Assembly (NCBI GenBank): GCA_003249215.1 | Contig: QKJR01000020.1 | Coordinates: forward strand, 16,119-80,118 | Reading direction: 5' to 3' | DNA: 64,000 nucleotides | Source of the DNA: Rhodobacterales bacterium | GTDB lineage: Bacteria; Pseudomonadota; Alphaproteobacteria; Rhodobacterales; Rhodobacteraceae | In this document: in pieces, positions 9,678 to 19,190 of the stretch | Position numbering within the stretch: position 1 is the first letter of the stretch | Layout of the letters: each line of letters begins with the position of its first letter | Position numbers and translations under genes: made by a program | The notes under the pieces: model-generated | What the model was told of the DNA's origin: nothing | Database searches by the model: none | The model's input: the letters and a program-made list of their open reading frames with translations, nothing else

Positions 9678-9725
9678 AATCTTTCAGCCTGCCTAACAAG
9701 CAATCAAGCTTGGAGGAGGCATACG

Positions 9726-11618
9726 ATGGCATACGATAAGGTTTACTCTGCCTGGAAGGCGGATCCGAACGGCTTCTGGATGCAGGCAGCCGAGGCGATC
9801 GACTGGGTGGAGAAGCCGACCAAGGCGCTGTTCGACGACAATGCACCGCTCTACGAATGGTTCGTCGATGCCAAGGTCAACACCTGCTGGAACGCGGTCG
9901 ACCGCCATGTCGAGGCCGGTCGTGGCGATCAGATCGCGATCATGCACGAAAGCCCGATCACCCATTCCACCAAGGGCATCACCTACAAGGAATTGCAGAC
10001 CCGTGTGGCGAGCCTCGCCGGTGCGCTCCGGATGCGCGGCGTGGAAAAGGGCGACCGGGTCATCATCTACATGCCGATGATCCCCGAGGCGCTCGAGGCG
10101 ATGCTCGCCTGCGCGCGTCTGGGCGCAATCCACTCGGTCGTGTTCGGCGGCTTTGCGGCGCATGAGCTTGCCGTGCGGATCGACGATTGCCAGCCCAAGG
10201 CGATCATCGCCGCAAGCTGCGGCCTCGAACCCGGCCGCGTCGTGCATTACAAGCCGCTTCTCGATGCCGCCATCGAGCAGGCCACCCACAAGCCCGAATT
10301 CTGCGTCATCTTCCAGCGCGAGCAAGAGGTCGCGAAACTGGTCGAGGGCCGCGATTTCAGCTGGCACGGCTTCCAATATGGCGTGAAACCGGCCGAATGC
10401 GTGCCGGTCGACGGCAACCACCCGGCCTATATCCTCTACACCTCGGGCACCACCGGTCAGCCCAAGGGCGTCGTGCGCTCGACCGCGGGGCATCTCGTGG
10501 CGCTGCAATGGACGATGAAGAACATCTACAACATCGAGGCGGGCGACCGGTTCTGGGCGGCCTCGGACGTGGGTTGGGTCGTCGGCCACAGCTATATCTG
10601 CTACGGGCCGCTCTTGACGGGGGCGACCACCATCGTCTTCGAGGGCAAGCCGGTGGGCACGCCGCATCCGGGCGTCTTCTGGCGGATCATTCAGAACCAC
10701 CGGGTGAAGAGCTTCTTCACCGCACCGACCGCGCTGCGCGCCATCCGCCGCGAGGACCCGACCGGCGAATGGATCAAGCGCTACAAGCTCCATGAGATGC
10801 AGGCTTTGTTCCTCGCCGGCGAGCGCGCCGACCCCGATACGGTGAAATGGGCGCAGGATCACCTCGGCGTGCCGGTCATCGACCACTGGTGGCAGACCGA
10901 GACCGGCTGGGCGATTGCCGGCAACCCGCTCGGGATCGAGCTCTTGCCGGTCAAGATGGGCTCGCCGACGAAACCGATGCCGGGCTATGACGTGCAGGTC
11001 CTGGACGAGGGCGGCCATCCGGTCCCCGCGGGGCAACTCGGCGCGATCGCGATCAAGCTGCCGCTGCCGCCCGGCACGCTGCCCACGCTGTGGAATGCCG
11101 AGGCGCGGTTCAAGAAGAGCTATCTCGAGCATTTCCCCGGTTACTATGAGACCGGCGACGCCGGCTATATCGACGAGGACGGCTATGTCTATATCATGGC
11201 CCGCACCGATGACGTGATCAACGTGGCCGGCCACCGGCTCTCGACCGGCGCGATGGAAGAGGTTCTGGCCTCGCATCCCGACGTCGCAGAATGCGCGGTG
11301 ATCGGGGTCGCGGACGCGCTCAAGGGTCAGTCGCCGGTTGGCTTCCTGTGCCTGAACAAGGGCACGACCCGGCCCGAGACGGATGTGATCAAGGAATGCG
11401 TCAAGCTCGTGCGCGATCAGATCGGCCCGGTTGCCGCCTTCAAGACCGCCTGTGTCGTCGACCGCCTACCCAAGACCCGCTCGGGCAAGATCCTGCGCGG
11501 CACCATGGTCAAGATCGCAGATGGCGAAGAGTTCAAGATGCCCGCCACCATCGACGACCCGGCGATTCTCGACGAGATCGCCACGGCGCTCGGGCAACTC
11601 GGCTATCCGGCGAAATAA
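9726..11618 (+). CDS. prpE: propionyl-CoA synthetase
   Basis: The 630-residue ligase makes propionyl-CoA from propionate, ATP and CoA through an adenylate. It belongs to the ANL superfamily: the N-terminal ACAS segment is followed by the AMP-binding P-loop YTSGTTGQPKGV (about residue 240), the A5 motif WWQTETGW, and the catalytic C-terminal lysine in KTRSGKILRG. DVGWVVGHSYICYGPL is typical of PrpE rather than acetyl-CoA synthetase. The ATG follows a strong GGAGGAGG site. TTTGCAAA operators upstream suggest acyl-CoA-responsive control. Confidence 0.9.
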   Translation: MAYDKVYSAWKADPNGFWMQAAEAIDWVEKPTKALFDDNAPLYEWFVDAKVNTCWNAVDRHVEAGRGDQIAIMHESPITHSTKGITYKELQTRVASLAGALRMRGVEKGDRVIIYMPMIPEALEAMLACARLGAIHSVVFGGFAAHELAVRIDDCQPKAIIAASCGLEPGRVVHYKPLLDAAIEQATHKPEFCVIFQREQEVAKLVEGRDFSWHGFQYGVKPAECVPVDGNHPAYILYTSGTTGQPKGVVRSTAGHLVALQWTMKNIYNIEAGDRFWAASDVGWVVGHSYICYGPLLTGATTIVFEGKPVGTPHPGVFWRIIQNHRVKSFFTAPTALRAIRREDPTGEWIKRYKLHEMQALFLAGERADPDTVKWAQDHLGVPVIDHWWQTETGWAIAGNPLGIELLPVKMGSPTKPMPGYDVQVLDEGGHPVPAGQLGAIAIKLPLPPGTLPTLWNAEARFKKSYLEHFPGYYETGDAGYIDEDGYVYIMARTDDVINVAGHRLSTGAMEEVLASHPDVAECAVIGVADALKGQSPVGFLCLNKGTTRPETDVIKECVKLVRDQIGPVAAFKTACVVDRLPKTRSGKILRGTMVKIADGEEFKMPATIDDPAILDEIATALGQLGYPAK

Positions 11619-11775
11619 GCGACCGGCCGCGGTGCCCTGCGGGGCGCCGCGCCCTCTCCTCCCCCCCCACAGCAGCGGCTTTTTGCCGCCTTGCGCCCTG
11701 CCCCCTCCGCAGAGGATGGGGTAAAGCATATATTTTTGATCTCACTTTTTTCGCAACGCTTGCAAAGACGCCGCC

Positions 11776-11795
11776 TTCCCGGGAATATCCGGGAA
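11776..11795. promoter_or_regulatory. inverted repeat over the ribosome site of the hybrid kinase gene
   Basis: Arms TTCCCGG (11776-11782) and CCGGGAA (11789-11795) flank a 6-base spacer GAATAT. The right arm overlaps the only good Shine-Dalgarno sequence (GGGAAAGG) for the ATG at 11806. The repeat could act as an operator or as an mRNA hairpin that hides the ribosome site. Confidence 0.4.
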
Positions 11796-11805
11796 AGGTT
11801 TGATC

Positions 11806-13335
11806 ATGCTTAAACATCCGTTACCGCCTATTTCCCCTTCCGGCGGCCCCGTAGATCGGACGAAACCCGCTCGGATCATGCTGCTTGGGCACGATATCCG
11901 CGCCGCGGTTTCCGACATCATCGGTGGGTTGCGACTCGTGGATCAGACCCAGCTCTCCGAGCCGGTGCGGCTGCAGATCGAGCGCGTGCGCGCGGCAAGT
12001 GAAGTGCTCGCCCAGCTCGTCGAGGAAGGGATGCAGATTGTCGCGGAAGAGACCGGGACCGGCCCGCTACCCACCGTGCAGATCAGCCAGTTGCTCTACG
12101 ATCTAGAGATGCGCTGGTCCGGCAAGGCGCAGGAGAAGAGCCTCTCTTTCCACATCGCGCTCGCCCCCGACGTGCCACCGGTGCTGACCCTCGACCGGCT
12201 CGCACTCGAACGGGTGCTCGCCAATATCCTGTCGAATGCGATCAAATTCACCGATGCCGGCGGGGTCCGCGTGCTGATCGCCCTCGACGAACCCGCAACC
12301 CTGCGGATCGTCGTGTGCGACGACGGCCCGGGCTTCGCCCCCGCGGCGCTCGAACGGCTCTTCGAGCCCGGCGCACGCGGCTCCGGCTCGGCCAAGCCGG
12401 GCGACGGGCTCGGGCTCTATATTTCCAAGGATATGGCCGACCGGCTCGGCGGCCGGATCACCGTCGAGAACCGGCCTCAGGGCGGGGCCGCGGTCACCCT
12501 CTGCCTGCCGGTGCAGCGCGCGGCCGAAACCGAGCACCCCGACCCCGCGCCGCTGCCCGATCTGCGCGGCTTGCACGTGCTGATCGCCGAGGACAGCGAG
12601 ACGAACCAGGCCGTCATCGCGCATATGCTCAAGGCGATGGGCGCCAGCTCCGAGATCGCCCGCGACGGGCGCGAGGCCATCGCGCGGATGCGCGCGCAGA
12701 CCTTCGACCTTGCGGTGATCGACGTCGAGATGCCCCAGTCCTCGGGCCTCGAGGTGATGCGCGCCCTGCGGGCCGAGGCGGGCCCCGCCGCCGGGATCCC
12801 GATCGTGGCCTGCACCGCCTATGTACTGCGCTCGAACCGCGAAGCGATCTTTGCCGCGGGCGCCGATGCCATCGTCTCCAAGCCGATGCTCGGCATCGAC
12901 CCGCTCGCCGCGGCGATCACGCGGGCGCGCAACCGCGCCGCGCAGGAAACGGCCGCAACCGCCAGCGCTGGCGATCCGCCCGAGCTTGACCGCACGCAAT
13001 TCGACCGGCTACTCTCGCTCGCCGGGCCCGCCGGAGCCGCCGAACTTCTGGCGCGGCTGATCTCGGATCTGTCGCGCGTCGAGCGCAGCCTTGTTGGGGC
13101 GCTCGCCCTACCCGATCTCGTCACAATCGGCGCCGAGGCGCATGTGCTGATCGCGGTGGCCGGCGCCGTCGGGGCGCAGCGGCTGCTGGCCGAGGCCGAA
13201 GGGCTCAACGCGGCCGTGCATGACAACGCGCCCGAGCGGGTCTGCTGGACCGGGCGGCGCGTGCTGGCGCAGATCGACCGGCTGCTGCATTTCGCGACGC
13301 GTCGCGCCGGTCTCCTTGCGCAGGCCAGCTCATGA
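11806..13335 (+). CDS. soluble hybrid histidine kinase with receiver and HPt domains
   Basis: The 509-residue protein has no signal or membrane span. Order of domains: a HisKA-like helix with the phospho-His in LLGHDIRAAV (H29), an HATPase with N-box NILSNAIKF, G1 CDDGPGF and G2 GDGLGLYI, a receiver with phospho-Asp in VIDVEMP (D306), and a C-terminal HPt-like helix bundle with His in EAHVLIAVAG (H446). All four phosphorelay sites are therefore present, but no sensor domain is visible. The ATG at 11806 follows GGGAAAGG; a TTG six bases upstream is less likely. The gene overlaps the downstream response regulator by 4 bases, so the two probably form one relay. Confidence 0.82.
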   Translation: MLKHPLPPISPSGGPVDRTKPARIMLLGHDIRAAVSDIIGGLRLVDQTQLSEPVRLQIERVRAASEVLAQLVEEGMQIVAEETGTGPLPTVQISQLLYDLEMRWSGKAQEKSLSFHIALAPDVPPVLTLDRLALERVLANILSNAIKFTDAGGVRVLIALDEPATLRIVVCDDGPGFAPAALERLFEPGARGSGSAKPGDGLGLYISKDMADRLGGRITVENRPQGGAAVTLCLPVQRAAETEHPDPAPLPDLRGLHVLIAEDSETNQAVIAHMLKAMGASSEIARDGREAIARMRAQTFDLAVIDVEMPQSSGLEVMRALRAEAGPAAGIPIVACTAYVLRSNREAIFAAGADAIVSKPMLGIDPLAAAITRARNRAAQETAATASAGDPPELDRTQFDRLLSLAGPAGAAELLARLISDLSRVERSLVGALALPDLVTIGAEAHVLIAVAGAVGAQRLLAEAEGLNAAVHDNAPERVCWTGRRVLAQIDRLLHFATRRAGLLAQASS

Positions 13336-14732
13336 CCGCCGGTGCCCCCGACACCCCGCCCCCGCGCCCTGACATCCTGCTCATCGAGGACACCCCGAGC
13401 CTGCGCGCGATCTATGAGGCCCACCTGCGCGCGCGCGGCTTCGAGGTGGTCGCGGCGAGCAACGGCACCGAGGGGCTGAGCCTGTTCCGCAGCCGTGCCG
13501 CGACGGTCGTCCTGCTCGATCTGATGCTGCCCGATCGCGACGGGATCGAGCTGATCGCCGAGATGCTTGCGCTGCGCCCCTGCGCGGCGATCGTGGTGAT
13601 CACCGCCGACCGCTCGACCGATCGCGCAGTCGAGGCGATCCGGGCCGGGGCACGCGATTTCCTCGTCAAACCGGTGAACGAGGAGCGGCTGATGGCCGCC
13701 ATCGAGGCCGCCCGCGCCGCCGCCGCGCTGGCCGAACCCGCCGATGCCGGTGCCCCGGTCCACCAAGTCGGCGATTTTGTTGGCCAGTCGGCCGCCATGC
13801 GCGCCGTCTATGCCCGGATCCGCTCGGCCGCGCGCTCGATGGCGCCGGTTTTCATCACCGGCGAGAACGGCACCGGCAAGACACTCTGCGCGCAGACCAT
13901 CCACATGCTCTCGACCCGCGCGCCGGGTGCCTTCGTCGAACTCGACTGTCGTTCGGTGCCGAGCGAGCAATTCGAATCCGAGCTCTGCGGCCATCTGCGC
14001 GGGGCCTTCCCCGGCGCGGTCAGCGACAAGCAGGGCGCCGCGGCCTCGGCCGATGGCGGCACGCTGCTCCTTGACAACATCTGCGAACTCGCCCCGGCGC
14101 ATCAGCCCAATCTGCTGCGGCTGATCGAGACCACGCGCTGCCGTCCGCTGGGCGCGGCCGACACCCGGCAGGTCACGCTGCGACTGATCTCGATCTGCCC
14201 GGTGGATCCGGCCGAGATTATCGAGGCGGGGCGGCTGCGCCGCGAACTCTTCTATCGTCTGCATGTCGTGCCGATCCACATGCCCGCCCTGCGCGAGCGG
14301 CGCGAGGACATCCCCGCCCTCGCGCTCGCGGGGCTGCGGCGCTATGCGGCGATCGAGGGGCGCGGCTTCACCCGGATCGCACCGCAGGCCGAGGCGCTCC
14401 TGCTCGCGCATGACTGGCCCGGCAATGTGCGTCAGTTGATGAACGTGCTGCGCTCGGCGGTGGTAATGCATGATGGGACCGAACTGACCGAGGCGATGCT
14501 GCCCACCGATCTGGGCGCGCTCTCCGCCGAGGCGCCTTGTCTGTCGCCCCTGCCCCCCATCGCACCCTTCGCCGGCCAGTCGCTCGCCCAGATCGAGCGC
14601 AGCGTGATCGAATCCGCCCTCGCACGGCACGGCGGCTCGGTGCCGCGCGCCGCACGCGAACTCGATGTCGCGCCCTCGACACTCTACCGCAAGCTCGAGA
14701 CCTGGAAGAAAGACGCCCCGCCCGAGAGCTGA
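13332..14732 (+). CDS. NtrC-like response regulator with degenerate AAA+ domain
   Basis: The 466-residue protein has a receiver (phospho-Asp D63, conserved Lys K113), an AAA+ domain (Walker A GENGTGKT at 177-184, arginine region RELFYRL) and a Fis-type helix-turn-helix at the C-terminus. Two key motifs are altered. The sigma-54 contact loop reads GAFPGA (224-229) instead of GAFTGA, and Walker B ends LLLDN (D248, N249), with Asn for the catalytic Glu. It is thus unlikely to be a normal sigma-54 activator. Rhodobacter NtrC and HupR are known relatives that work without sigma-54. Its cognate kinase is the overlapping upstream gene. Confidence 0.82.
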   Translation: MTAGAPDTPPPRPDILLIEDTPSLRAIYEAHLRARGFEVVAASNGTEGLSLFRSRAATVVLLDLMLPDRDGIELIAEMLALRPCAAIVVITADRSTDRAVEAIRAGARDFLVKPVNEERLMAAIEAARAAAALAEPADAGAPVHQVGDFVGQSAAMRAVYARIRSAARSMAPVFITGENGTGKTLCAQTIHMLSTRAPGAFVELDCRSVPSEQFESELCGHLRGAFPGAVSDKQGAAASADGGTLLLDNICELAPAHQPNLLRLIETTRCRPLGAADTRQVTLRLISICPVDPAEIIEAGRLRRELFYRLHVVPIHMPALRERREDIPALALAGLRRYAAIEGRGFTRIAPQAEALLLAHDWPGNVRQLMNVLRSAVVMHDGTELTEAMLPTDLGALSAEAPCLSPLPPIAPFAGQSLAQIERSVIESALARHGGSVPRAARELDVAPSTLYRKLETWKKDAPPES

Positions 14733-14752
14733 GTGCGACCGCGGGGACCGGT

Positions 14753-15511
14753 TCAGGCGAATTGCTCGCGCATCAGCCGTTCCTCGAGCCCATGGCCCGG
14801 ATCGAACAGGAGCCGGTGCATCACCTTGGGCTCGGACCGCACCTCGACCCAGGCGACCGGCGCAACCGAGCGGCTGTCGGCATCGGCCATCACCGGGCGT
14901 TTCTCCGCCTCGAGCACATCGAAACGCACCACCGCCGAGCCCGGCAGGATCGCCCCGCGCCAGCGCCGCGGCCGGAAGCTCGCGATGCCGGTCAGCGCCA
15001 GCACTCCGGCGCCAATCGGCAGGATCGGACCATAGGCAGAATAGTTGTAGGCGGTCGAGCCCGCGGGCGTCGACAGGATCGCGCCATCACAGATCAGCTC
15101 TTCCATCCGGACCTTGCCATTGACCGAGATCCGGAGCTTGGCCGCCTGCGGCCCCGCGCGCAGCAGCGCCACCTCGTTGATCGCGAGCGCCTCGTGCATC
15201 CGCCCGTCCACCGTCTGCGCGCGCATCGCCAGCGGATAGATCACCGCCTGCTCTGCCTCGGCCAGCCGCTCGGGCAGGTTCTCGGGGCAATAGTCGTTCA
15301 TCAAGAAGCCGACCGAACCGCGGTTCATGCCATAGACGGGCAGCTCCGATCCCTCATGCAGCACCTGCAGCATGAACCCGTCACCGCCCAGCGCCACGAT
15401 CACATCGGCCGCATAGCGCGGCACCTGACCATAGCGCGCGGTCAGATCGGCCAGCGCCTCTTGCGCGCCCTCGGCCCGCGATGCGGCAAAATGGATCTTG
15501 TCGAAGCGCAT
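14753..15511 (-). CDS. nadK: NAD kinase
   Basis: The 252-residue enzyme phosphorylates NAD+ to NADP+. It shows the GGDG motif ([10 protein letters not shown]), the NE motif in INEVALL, and the NAD-binding [10 protein letters not shown] segment. Start is the ATG at 15511 (MRFDKIHF). The frame is open for 43 more codons upstream, but that part looks non-coding and would run into the promoter of glyA. The gene converges with the regulator gene to its left and is divergent from glyA. Confidence 0.92.
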   Translation of the reverse strand: MRFDKIHFAASRAEGAQEALADLTARYGQVPRYAADVIVALGGDGFMLQVLHEGSELPVYGMNRGSVGFLMNDYCPENLPERLAEAEQAVIYPLAMRAQTVDGRMHEALAINEVALLRAGPQAAKLRISVNGKVRMEELICDGAILSTPAGSTAYNYSAYGPILPIGAGVLALTGIASFRPRRWRGAILPGSAVVRFDVLEAEKRPVMADADSRSVAPVAWVEVRSEPKVMHRLLFDPGHGLEERLMREQFA

Positions 15512-15705
15512 GGCCGCCCCCGGCTGCCTGTTTCCTGCCCGTTTCCCGTCAAGGTGTTGCAAGCCACGATCGGAAACACAAGCCGCATTTCGGCACGCTG
15601 CGCGCCCGGAATGACGCTGCAAGCCGCCGCCGGGTCGCATCAGGCGCTTTCGGGCGTCGAAAAACTGCGCTAAATGACCCGCGACAAACCTTGCAGGAGA
15701 CGCCC

Positions 15706-16998
15706 ATGACCTCCCAACGCGATGCCGGCTTCTTTACCGAGAGCCTCGCCACCCGTGACCCCGAGCTTTATGGTTCGATCAAGAACGAACTCGGTCGCCA
15801 ACGCGACGAGATCGAGCTGATCGCCTCGGAAAACATCGTCTCGGCCGCCGTGATGGAGGCGCAGGGCTCGGTGATGACGAACAAATACGCCGAGGGCTAT
15901 CCGGGCAAGCGCTACTACGGCGGCTGCCAGTTCGTGGACGTGGCCGAAAACCTCGCGATCGACCGTGCGAAACAGCTCTTCGGCTGTGAATTCGCCAACG
16001 TGCAGCCGAACTCGGGGTCTCAGGCCAACCAGGGCGTGTTCAACGCGCTCCTGAAACCCGGCGACACCATCCTCGGCATGAACCTCGCCTCGGGCGGCCA
16101 CCTGACCCATGGCGCGGCGCCCAACCAGTCGGGCAAATGGTTCAACGCGGTGCAATACGGCGTGCGCAAGCAAGACAGCCGTATCGACTACGACGAGGTC
16201 CGGGCGCTCGCGAAAGAGCATAACCCCAAGCTGATCATCGCCGGCGGCTCGGCCATTCCGCGCCAGATCGACTTCGCCGAATTCCGCAAGATCGCGGATG
16301 AGGTCGGTGCGCTCCTGATGGTCGACATGGCGCATTTCGCGGGCCTCGTCGCCGGCGGCGCGCATCCCTCGCCCTTCCCCTACGCGGACGTCGCGACCAC
16401 CACCACGCACAAGACCCTGCGCGGTCCGCGCGGCGGCATGATCCTGACGAACAACGAGGACATCGCGAAAAAGGTGAACTCGGCGATCTTCCCGGGCATT
16501 CAGGGCGGTCCGCTGATGCATGTGATCGCCGCCAAGGCCGTGGCCTTCGGCGAAGCGCTGCGCCCCGAATTCAAGGTCTATGCCAAGCAGGTGATCGCCA
16601 ATGCGCAGGCGCTGGCCGATGAGCTGATGAAGGGCGGCCTCGACATCGTCACCGGCGGCACCGATACGCATGTCATGCTCGTCGACCTGCGCCCGAAAGG
16701 CGTGAAGGGCAATGCGACCGACAAGGCCCTTGGCCGCGCGCACATCACCTGCAACAAGAACGGCATTCCGTTCGACCCGGAAAAACCGACCGTGACCTCG
16801 GGCATCCGTCTGGGCACCCCCGCCGGCACCACCCGCGGCTTCGGTGAGGAAGAATTCCGTCAGATCGCCCGCATGATCATCAAGGTCGTCGACGGTCTGG
16901 CCGCCAATGGCGAGGACAACAACGACGCGGTCGAAGCCGAAGTGCGTACCGAAGTGGCCGCACTCTGCGCCAAGTTCCCGCTCTATCCGAACCTCTGA
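15706..16998 (+). CDS. glyA: serine hydroxymethyltransferase
   Basis: The 430-residue PLP enzyme converts serine and tetrahydrofolate to glycine and 5,10-methylene-THF, the main one-carbon source. The PLP lysine is in [14 protein letters not shown], and the N-terminus has the typical [10 protein letters not shown] and [15 protein letters not shown] segments. The ATG at 15706 follows GCAGGAGA. A strong intrinsic terminator follows at 17022-17046. No riboswitch-like structure was seen in the 194-base upstream gap. Confidence 0.96.
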   Translation: MTSQRDAGFFTESLATRDPELYGSIKNELGRQRDEIELIASENIVSAAVMEAQGSVMTNKYAEGYPGKRYYGGCQFVDVAENLAIDRAKQLFGCEFANVQPNSGSQANQGVFNALLKPGDTILGMNLASGGHLTHGAAPNQSGKWFNAVQYGVRKQDSRIDYDEVRALAKEHNPKLIIAGGSAIPRQIDFAEFRKIADEVGALLMVDMAHFAGLVAGGAHPSPFPYADVATTTTHKTLRGPRGGMILTNNEDIAKKVNSAIFPGIQGGPLMHVIAAKAVAFGEALRPEFKVYAKQVIANAQALADELMKGGLDIVTGGTDTHVMLVDLRPKGVKGNATDKALGRAHITCNKNGIPFDPEKPTVTSGIRLGTPAGTTRGFGEEEFRQIARMIIKVVDGLAANGEDNNDAVEAEVRTEVAALCAKFPLYPNL

Positions 16999-17021
16999 TT
17001 TCATCCTGAAATCAACGCGAG

Positions 17022-17046
17022 AGGCCCCCGATCCGGGGGCCTTTTT
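17022..17046 (+). terminator. intrinsic terminator of glyA
   Basis: AGGCCCCCG (17022-17030) pairs with CGGGGGCCT (17034-17042) around a 3-base loop, followed by a T5 tract. It lies 23 bases after the glyA stop and just before the end of the convergent gene at 17055. Confidence 0.9.
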
Positions 17047-17054
17047 CATGCGGC

Positions 17055-17420
17055 TCAGCCGGTGATCCAGCGCAAGATCAGCAAGGCCGCCGCCATAAGC
17101 AGGATGCCGAAGAAAACCGTGGCCACCACCTGCAGCGTGCCGCCCCAGAGCCGCGCGCCGACCCCCAGCGGGCGCAGATAGCCGACGCAGGTCGCATGGG
17201 CCGAGCCCACGGCCTGCGGGTCGATCTGGCGCGCGATCTTGGGGGCGCCGATCTGTGCCTCGGCACTGACGAGCACCCGCGCCGCGCGCCGCACCTTGCG
17301 CGGCAGCGCCCGCGCCCGGCTCGCGATCCGCGCCTCGAGGCTCGTCCCCTTCGCGCCGAGCCGCGTCACCAGCAGGGCCGAAACCTCGTCACTCATCCGT
17401 CGCAGCGTGACCGGATCCAT
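17055..17420 (-). CDS. hypothetical protein with one C-terminal membrane span
   Basis: The 121-residue product is not recognised. The first ~85 residues are basic and helical, rich in Arg and Ala. The last ~25 residues form one hydrophobic span (about 94-118) ending in RWITG, so it is probably a tail-anchored inner-membrane protein. I prefer the ATG at 17420 because GGGGGG lies just upstream; an ATG at 17432 would add four residues. The gene is divergent from the hydrolase gene at 17502. Confidence 0.6.
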   Translation of the reverse strand: MDPVTLRRMSDEVSALLVTRLGAKGTSLEARIASRARALPRKVRRAARVLVSAEAQIGAPKIARQIDPQAVGSAHATCVGYLRPLGVGARLWGGTLQVVATVFFGILLMAAALLILRWITG

Positions 17421-17501
17421 CGCGCCCCCCATCGTTCGGCGGCAGCCTAGCCGGGCGCGCCGCGGCTTGGCAACCCGCCCGCACCGCGCTAGATCAGGGC
17501 C

Positions 17502-18269
17502 ATGCTGCATACCGTTCTTCATGGCTCGGCCACCGAGCAACCGCCGCTCCTGATCGTGCACGGGCTCTATGGCTCGGCGCGCAACTGGGGTGTGATCGCC
17601 AAGCGCCTGTCGGTCGACCGCGAGGTGATCGCCGTCGATCAGCGCAATCACGGCGAGAGCAAATGGACCGAGACCCACAGCTATGCCGATATGGCCGCCG
17701 ATCTGGCGCAGGTGATCGCGGCGCATGGCGGGCGGGCCGATGTTCTGGGCCATTCGATGGGCGGCAAGGCGGCGATGGTTCTGGCGCTGACGCGGCCCGA
17801 GATGGTGCGCCGTCTGGTGGTGGCCGATATGGCGCCGGTTGCCTATAGCCACGGCGCCGCACATGCGGCACTGCAACAGGCGATGTCGGTGCTCGATCTG
17901 AGCGGGCTCACCCTGCGGTCCGAGGCCGATCGCCGTCTGGCCGCGGCGATCCCCGATCCGGCGACGCGGGCCTTCCTGCTGCAATCGCTCGATCTCAAGG
18001 CCGATCCGCCGCGCTGGAAGCTGAACCTCGAAGTGCTCGGGGCGGAGATGGACGCGATCCTCGACTGGCCCGGCACGCCCGGGGTGTTCGAGGGGCCCGC
18101 GCTCTTCGTGCATGGGGCTTTGTCGAATTACGTCCGGCCCGAGTATGAACCCGCGATCCGCGCGCAATTCCCGCAGGCCGAATTCGCGGTGATCGAAGGC
18201 GCTGGCCACTGGCTCCATGCCGAGCGGCCACGTGAATTCGAGGCAGAGGTGGCGCGCTTCATCGCCTGA
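17502..18269 (+). CDS. alpha/beta hydrolase, YbfF-like esterase
   Basis: The 255-residue protein is a typical single-domain alpha/beta hydrolase. It has the oxyanion segment VHGLYGSARNWG, the nucleophile elbow GHSMGGK, and the catalytic His in GAGHWLHAE near the C-terminus. DQRNHGES after the second strand is typical of the YbfF/ABHD11 group, which hydrolyses short acyl esters. The natural substrate is not evident and the neighbours give no hint. Confidence 0.8.
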   Translation: MLHTVLHGSATEQPPLLIVHGLYGSARNWGVIAKRLSVDREVIAVDQRNHGESKWTETHSYADMAADLAQVIAAHGGRADVLGHSMGGKAAMVLALTRPEMVRRLVVADMAPVAYSHGAAHAALQQAMSVLDLSGLTLRSEADRRLAAAIPDPATRAFLLQSLDLKADPPRWKLNLEVLGAEMDAILDWPGTPGVFEGPALFVHGALSNYVRPEYEPAIRAQFPQAEFAVIEGAGHWLHAERPREFEAEVARFIA

Positions 18270-18296
18270 AGCGCACCGCCCCTGTCCGGCGCCGCC

Positions 18297-18785
18297 CTAT
18301 TCGGGGCGCAGCATCCGCTGCATCACATCCGATTTCAGGATGAATTTCTGATAGAGCGCGCCCGCGACATGCAGCACGATCAGCACGAGCAGGATCGTCT
18401 TGAAGATCTCATGCACCGAACCAGCCGCGCGCAGCCCGGCAAACCAAGCCAGCCCGCCTGAAACCACCGTGGCGATCAGGAAAAGATAGAGCGCGAGATG
18501 GGTGCCGGTCGCGATCTTCTGCAGCACCGGCGGTTCCTCGGCCGGGGGCAGCGGCGCGCCGCGCGTGACCTTAAGCACCATGCGCCAGATCACCAGCGCA
18601 AGGATCAGGATGCCGCCGATGACGTGCTGGGCCACGAGCAGGCCCGTCTCGGGCGTCTCGCCGCGCATGAGCGCGCGATAGGCCGCCCCGATCCAGTCGT
18701 TCAGCACGAATTGCAGTGCAACCAGAACGAAGACGGCCCAATGCAGGGCGATCTGGGTCGCCGAATACCCTTTTGGCTGGGACAT
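18297..18785 (-). CDS. cytochrome b561 family protein
   Basis: The 162-residue protein has four membrane spans and histidines placed for two b hemes (LHWAVF near residue 15, AQHVIGG, GTHLALY, LHVAGALY). This is the prokaryotic b561 fold, which moves electrons between periplasmic donors and the quinone pool or superoxide. It starts at the ATG at 18785. The next leftward gene, 80 bases upstream, encodes a 61-residue membrane protein; whether they share a transcript is unclear. Confidence 0.85.
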   Translation of the reverse strand: MSQPKGYSATQIALHWAVFVLVALQFVLNDWIGAAYRALMRGETPETGLLVAQHVIGGILILALVIWRMVLKVTRGAPLPPAEEPPVLQKIATGTHLALYLFLIATVVSGGLAWFAGLRAAGSVHEIFKTILLVLIVLHVAGALYQKFILKSDVMQRMLRPE

Positions 18786-18864
18786 GATACCTCGCTGTCA
18801 TCCGCTCCCCGGCAGGTCCGGGGTCACGGGCTCAACGTCGCACCAGTCCCTGTCCGTCGCAAGA

Positions 18865-19050
18865 TCAGATGTTTTCGCTGATCTGCTTGGCGACGATCCA
18901 GGCGGCCGGGATGGCCACGATGAACCCCGCCGCGGCGGCATAGATCATCGACATCGTGTCGAACTTGTTCATCGTCAGGGCGGCGGTGATCAGGATCCCG
19001 GCAAGGGTCGGACCGGCGAGAGCATAGATGATGCCGAACAGGCGATACAT
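18865..19050 (-). CDS. small two-span membrane protein, function unknown
   Basis: The 61-residue protein consists almost wholly of two hydrophobic helices (about 4-25 and 34-54) with a short charged tail (KQISENI). A strong ribosome site (GGAGG, 6 bases before the ATG at 19050) supports it as a real gene. I do not recognise a named family. An AT-rich stretch upstream (19080-19125) may carry its promoter. Confidence 0.65.
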   Translation of the reverse strand: MYRLFGIIYALAGPTLAGILITAALTMNKFDTMSMIYAAAAGFIVAIPAAWIVAKQISENI

Positions 19051-19190
19051 GGTTGGCCTCCTTCAGGGGGTCGCGTTTCATGCATCGACAAATCATCTTT
19101 GAATATGTGCAACTTTGATCTGCGTCAGATCGGCCCCGGCACGGGGCGCGGCAGGCTGTCGCAGGCCGGTCCGCCCCCTGCCCCGGTGGT

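Noticed and set aside
7148..9703. A leftward open frame of about 850 codons opposite maeB
   Set aside because: It mirrors maeB in the antisense frame, is rich in His, Arg and Gly, and has no recognisable domain. Long antisense frames are expected at this GC content.
11674..11690. GCGGC-TTTTT-GCCGC hairpin after prpE as a terminator
   Set aside because: The T run is in the loop and not after the stem, so it is not an intrinsic terminator.
15512..15705. Possible glycine riboswitch upstream of glyA
   Set aside because: No paired glycine aptamer features were seen in this 194-base gap; only a plain promoter-like stretch with TAAATG.
19115..19130. FnrL-like site TTGAT-N4 near the 61-residue membrane protein gene
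   Set aside because: Only the left half matches; the right half lacks ATCAA.
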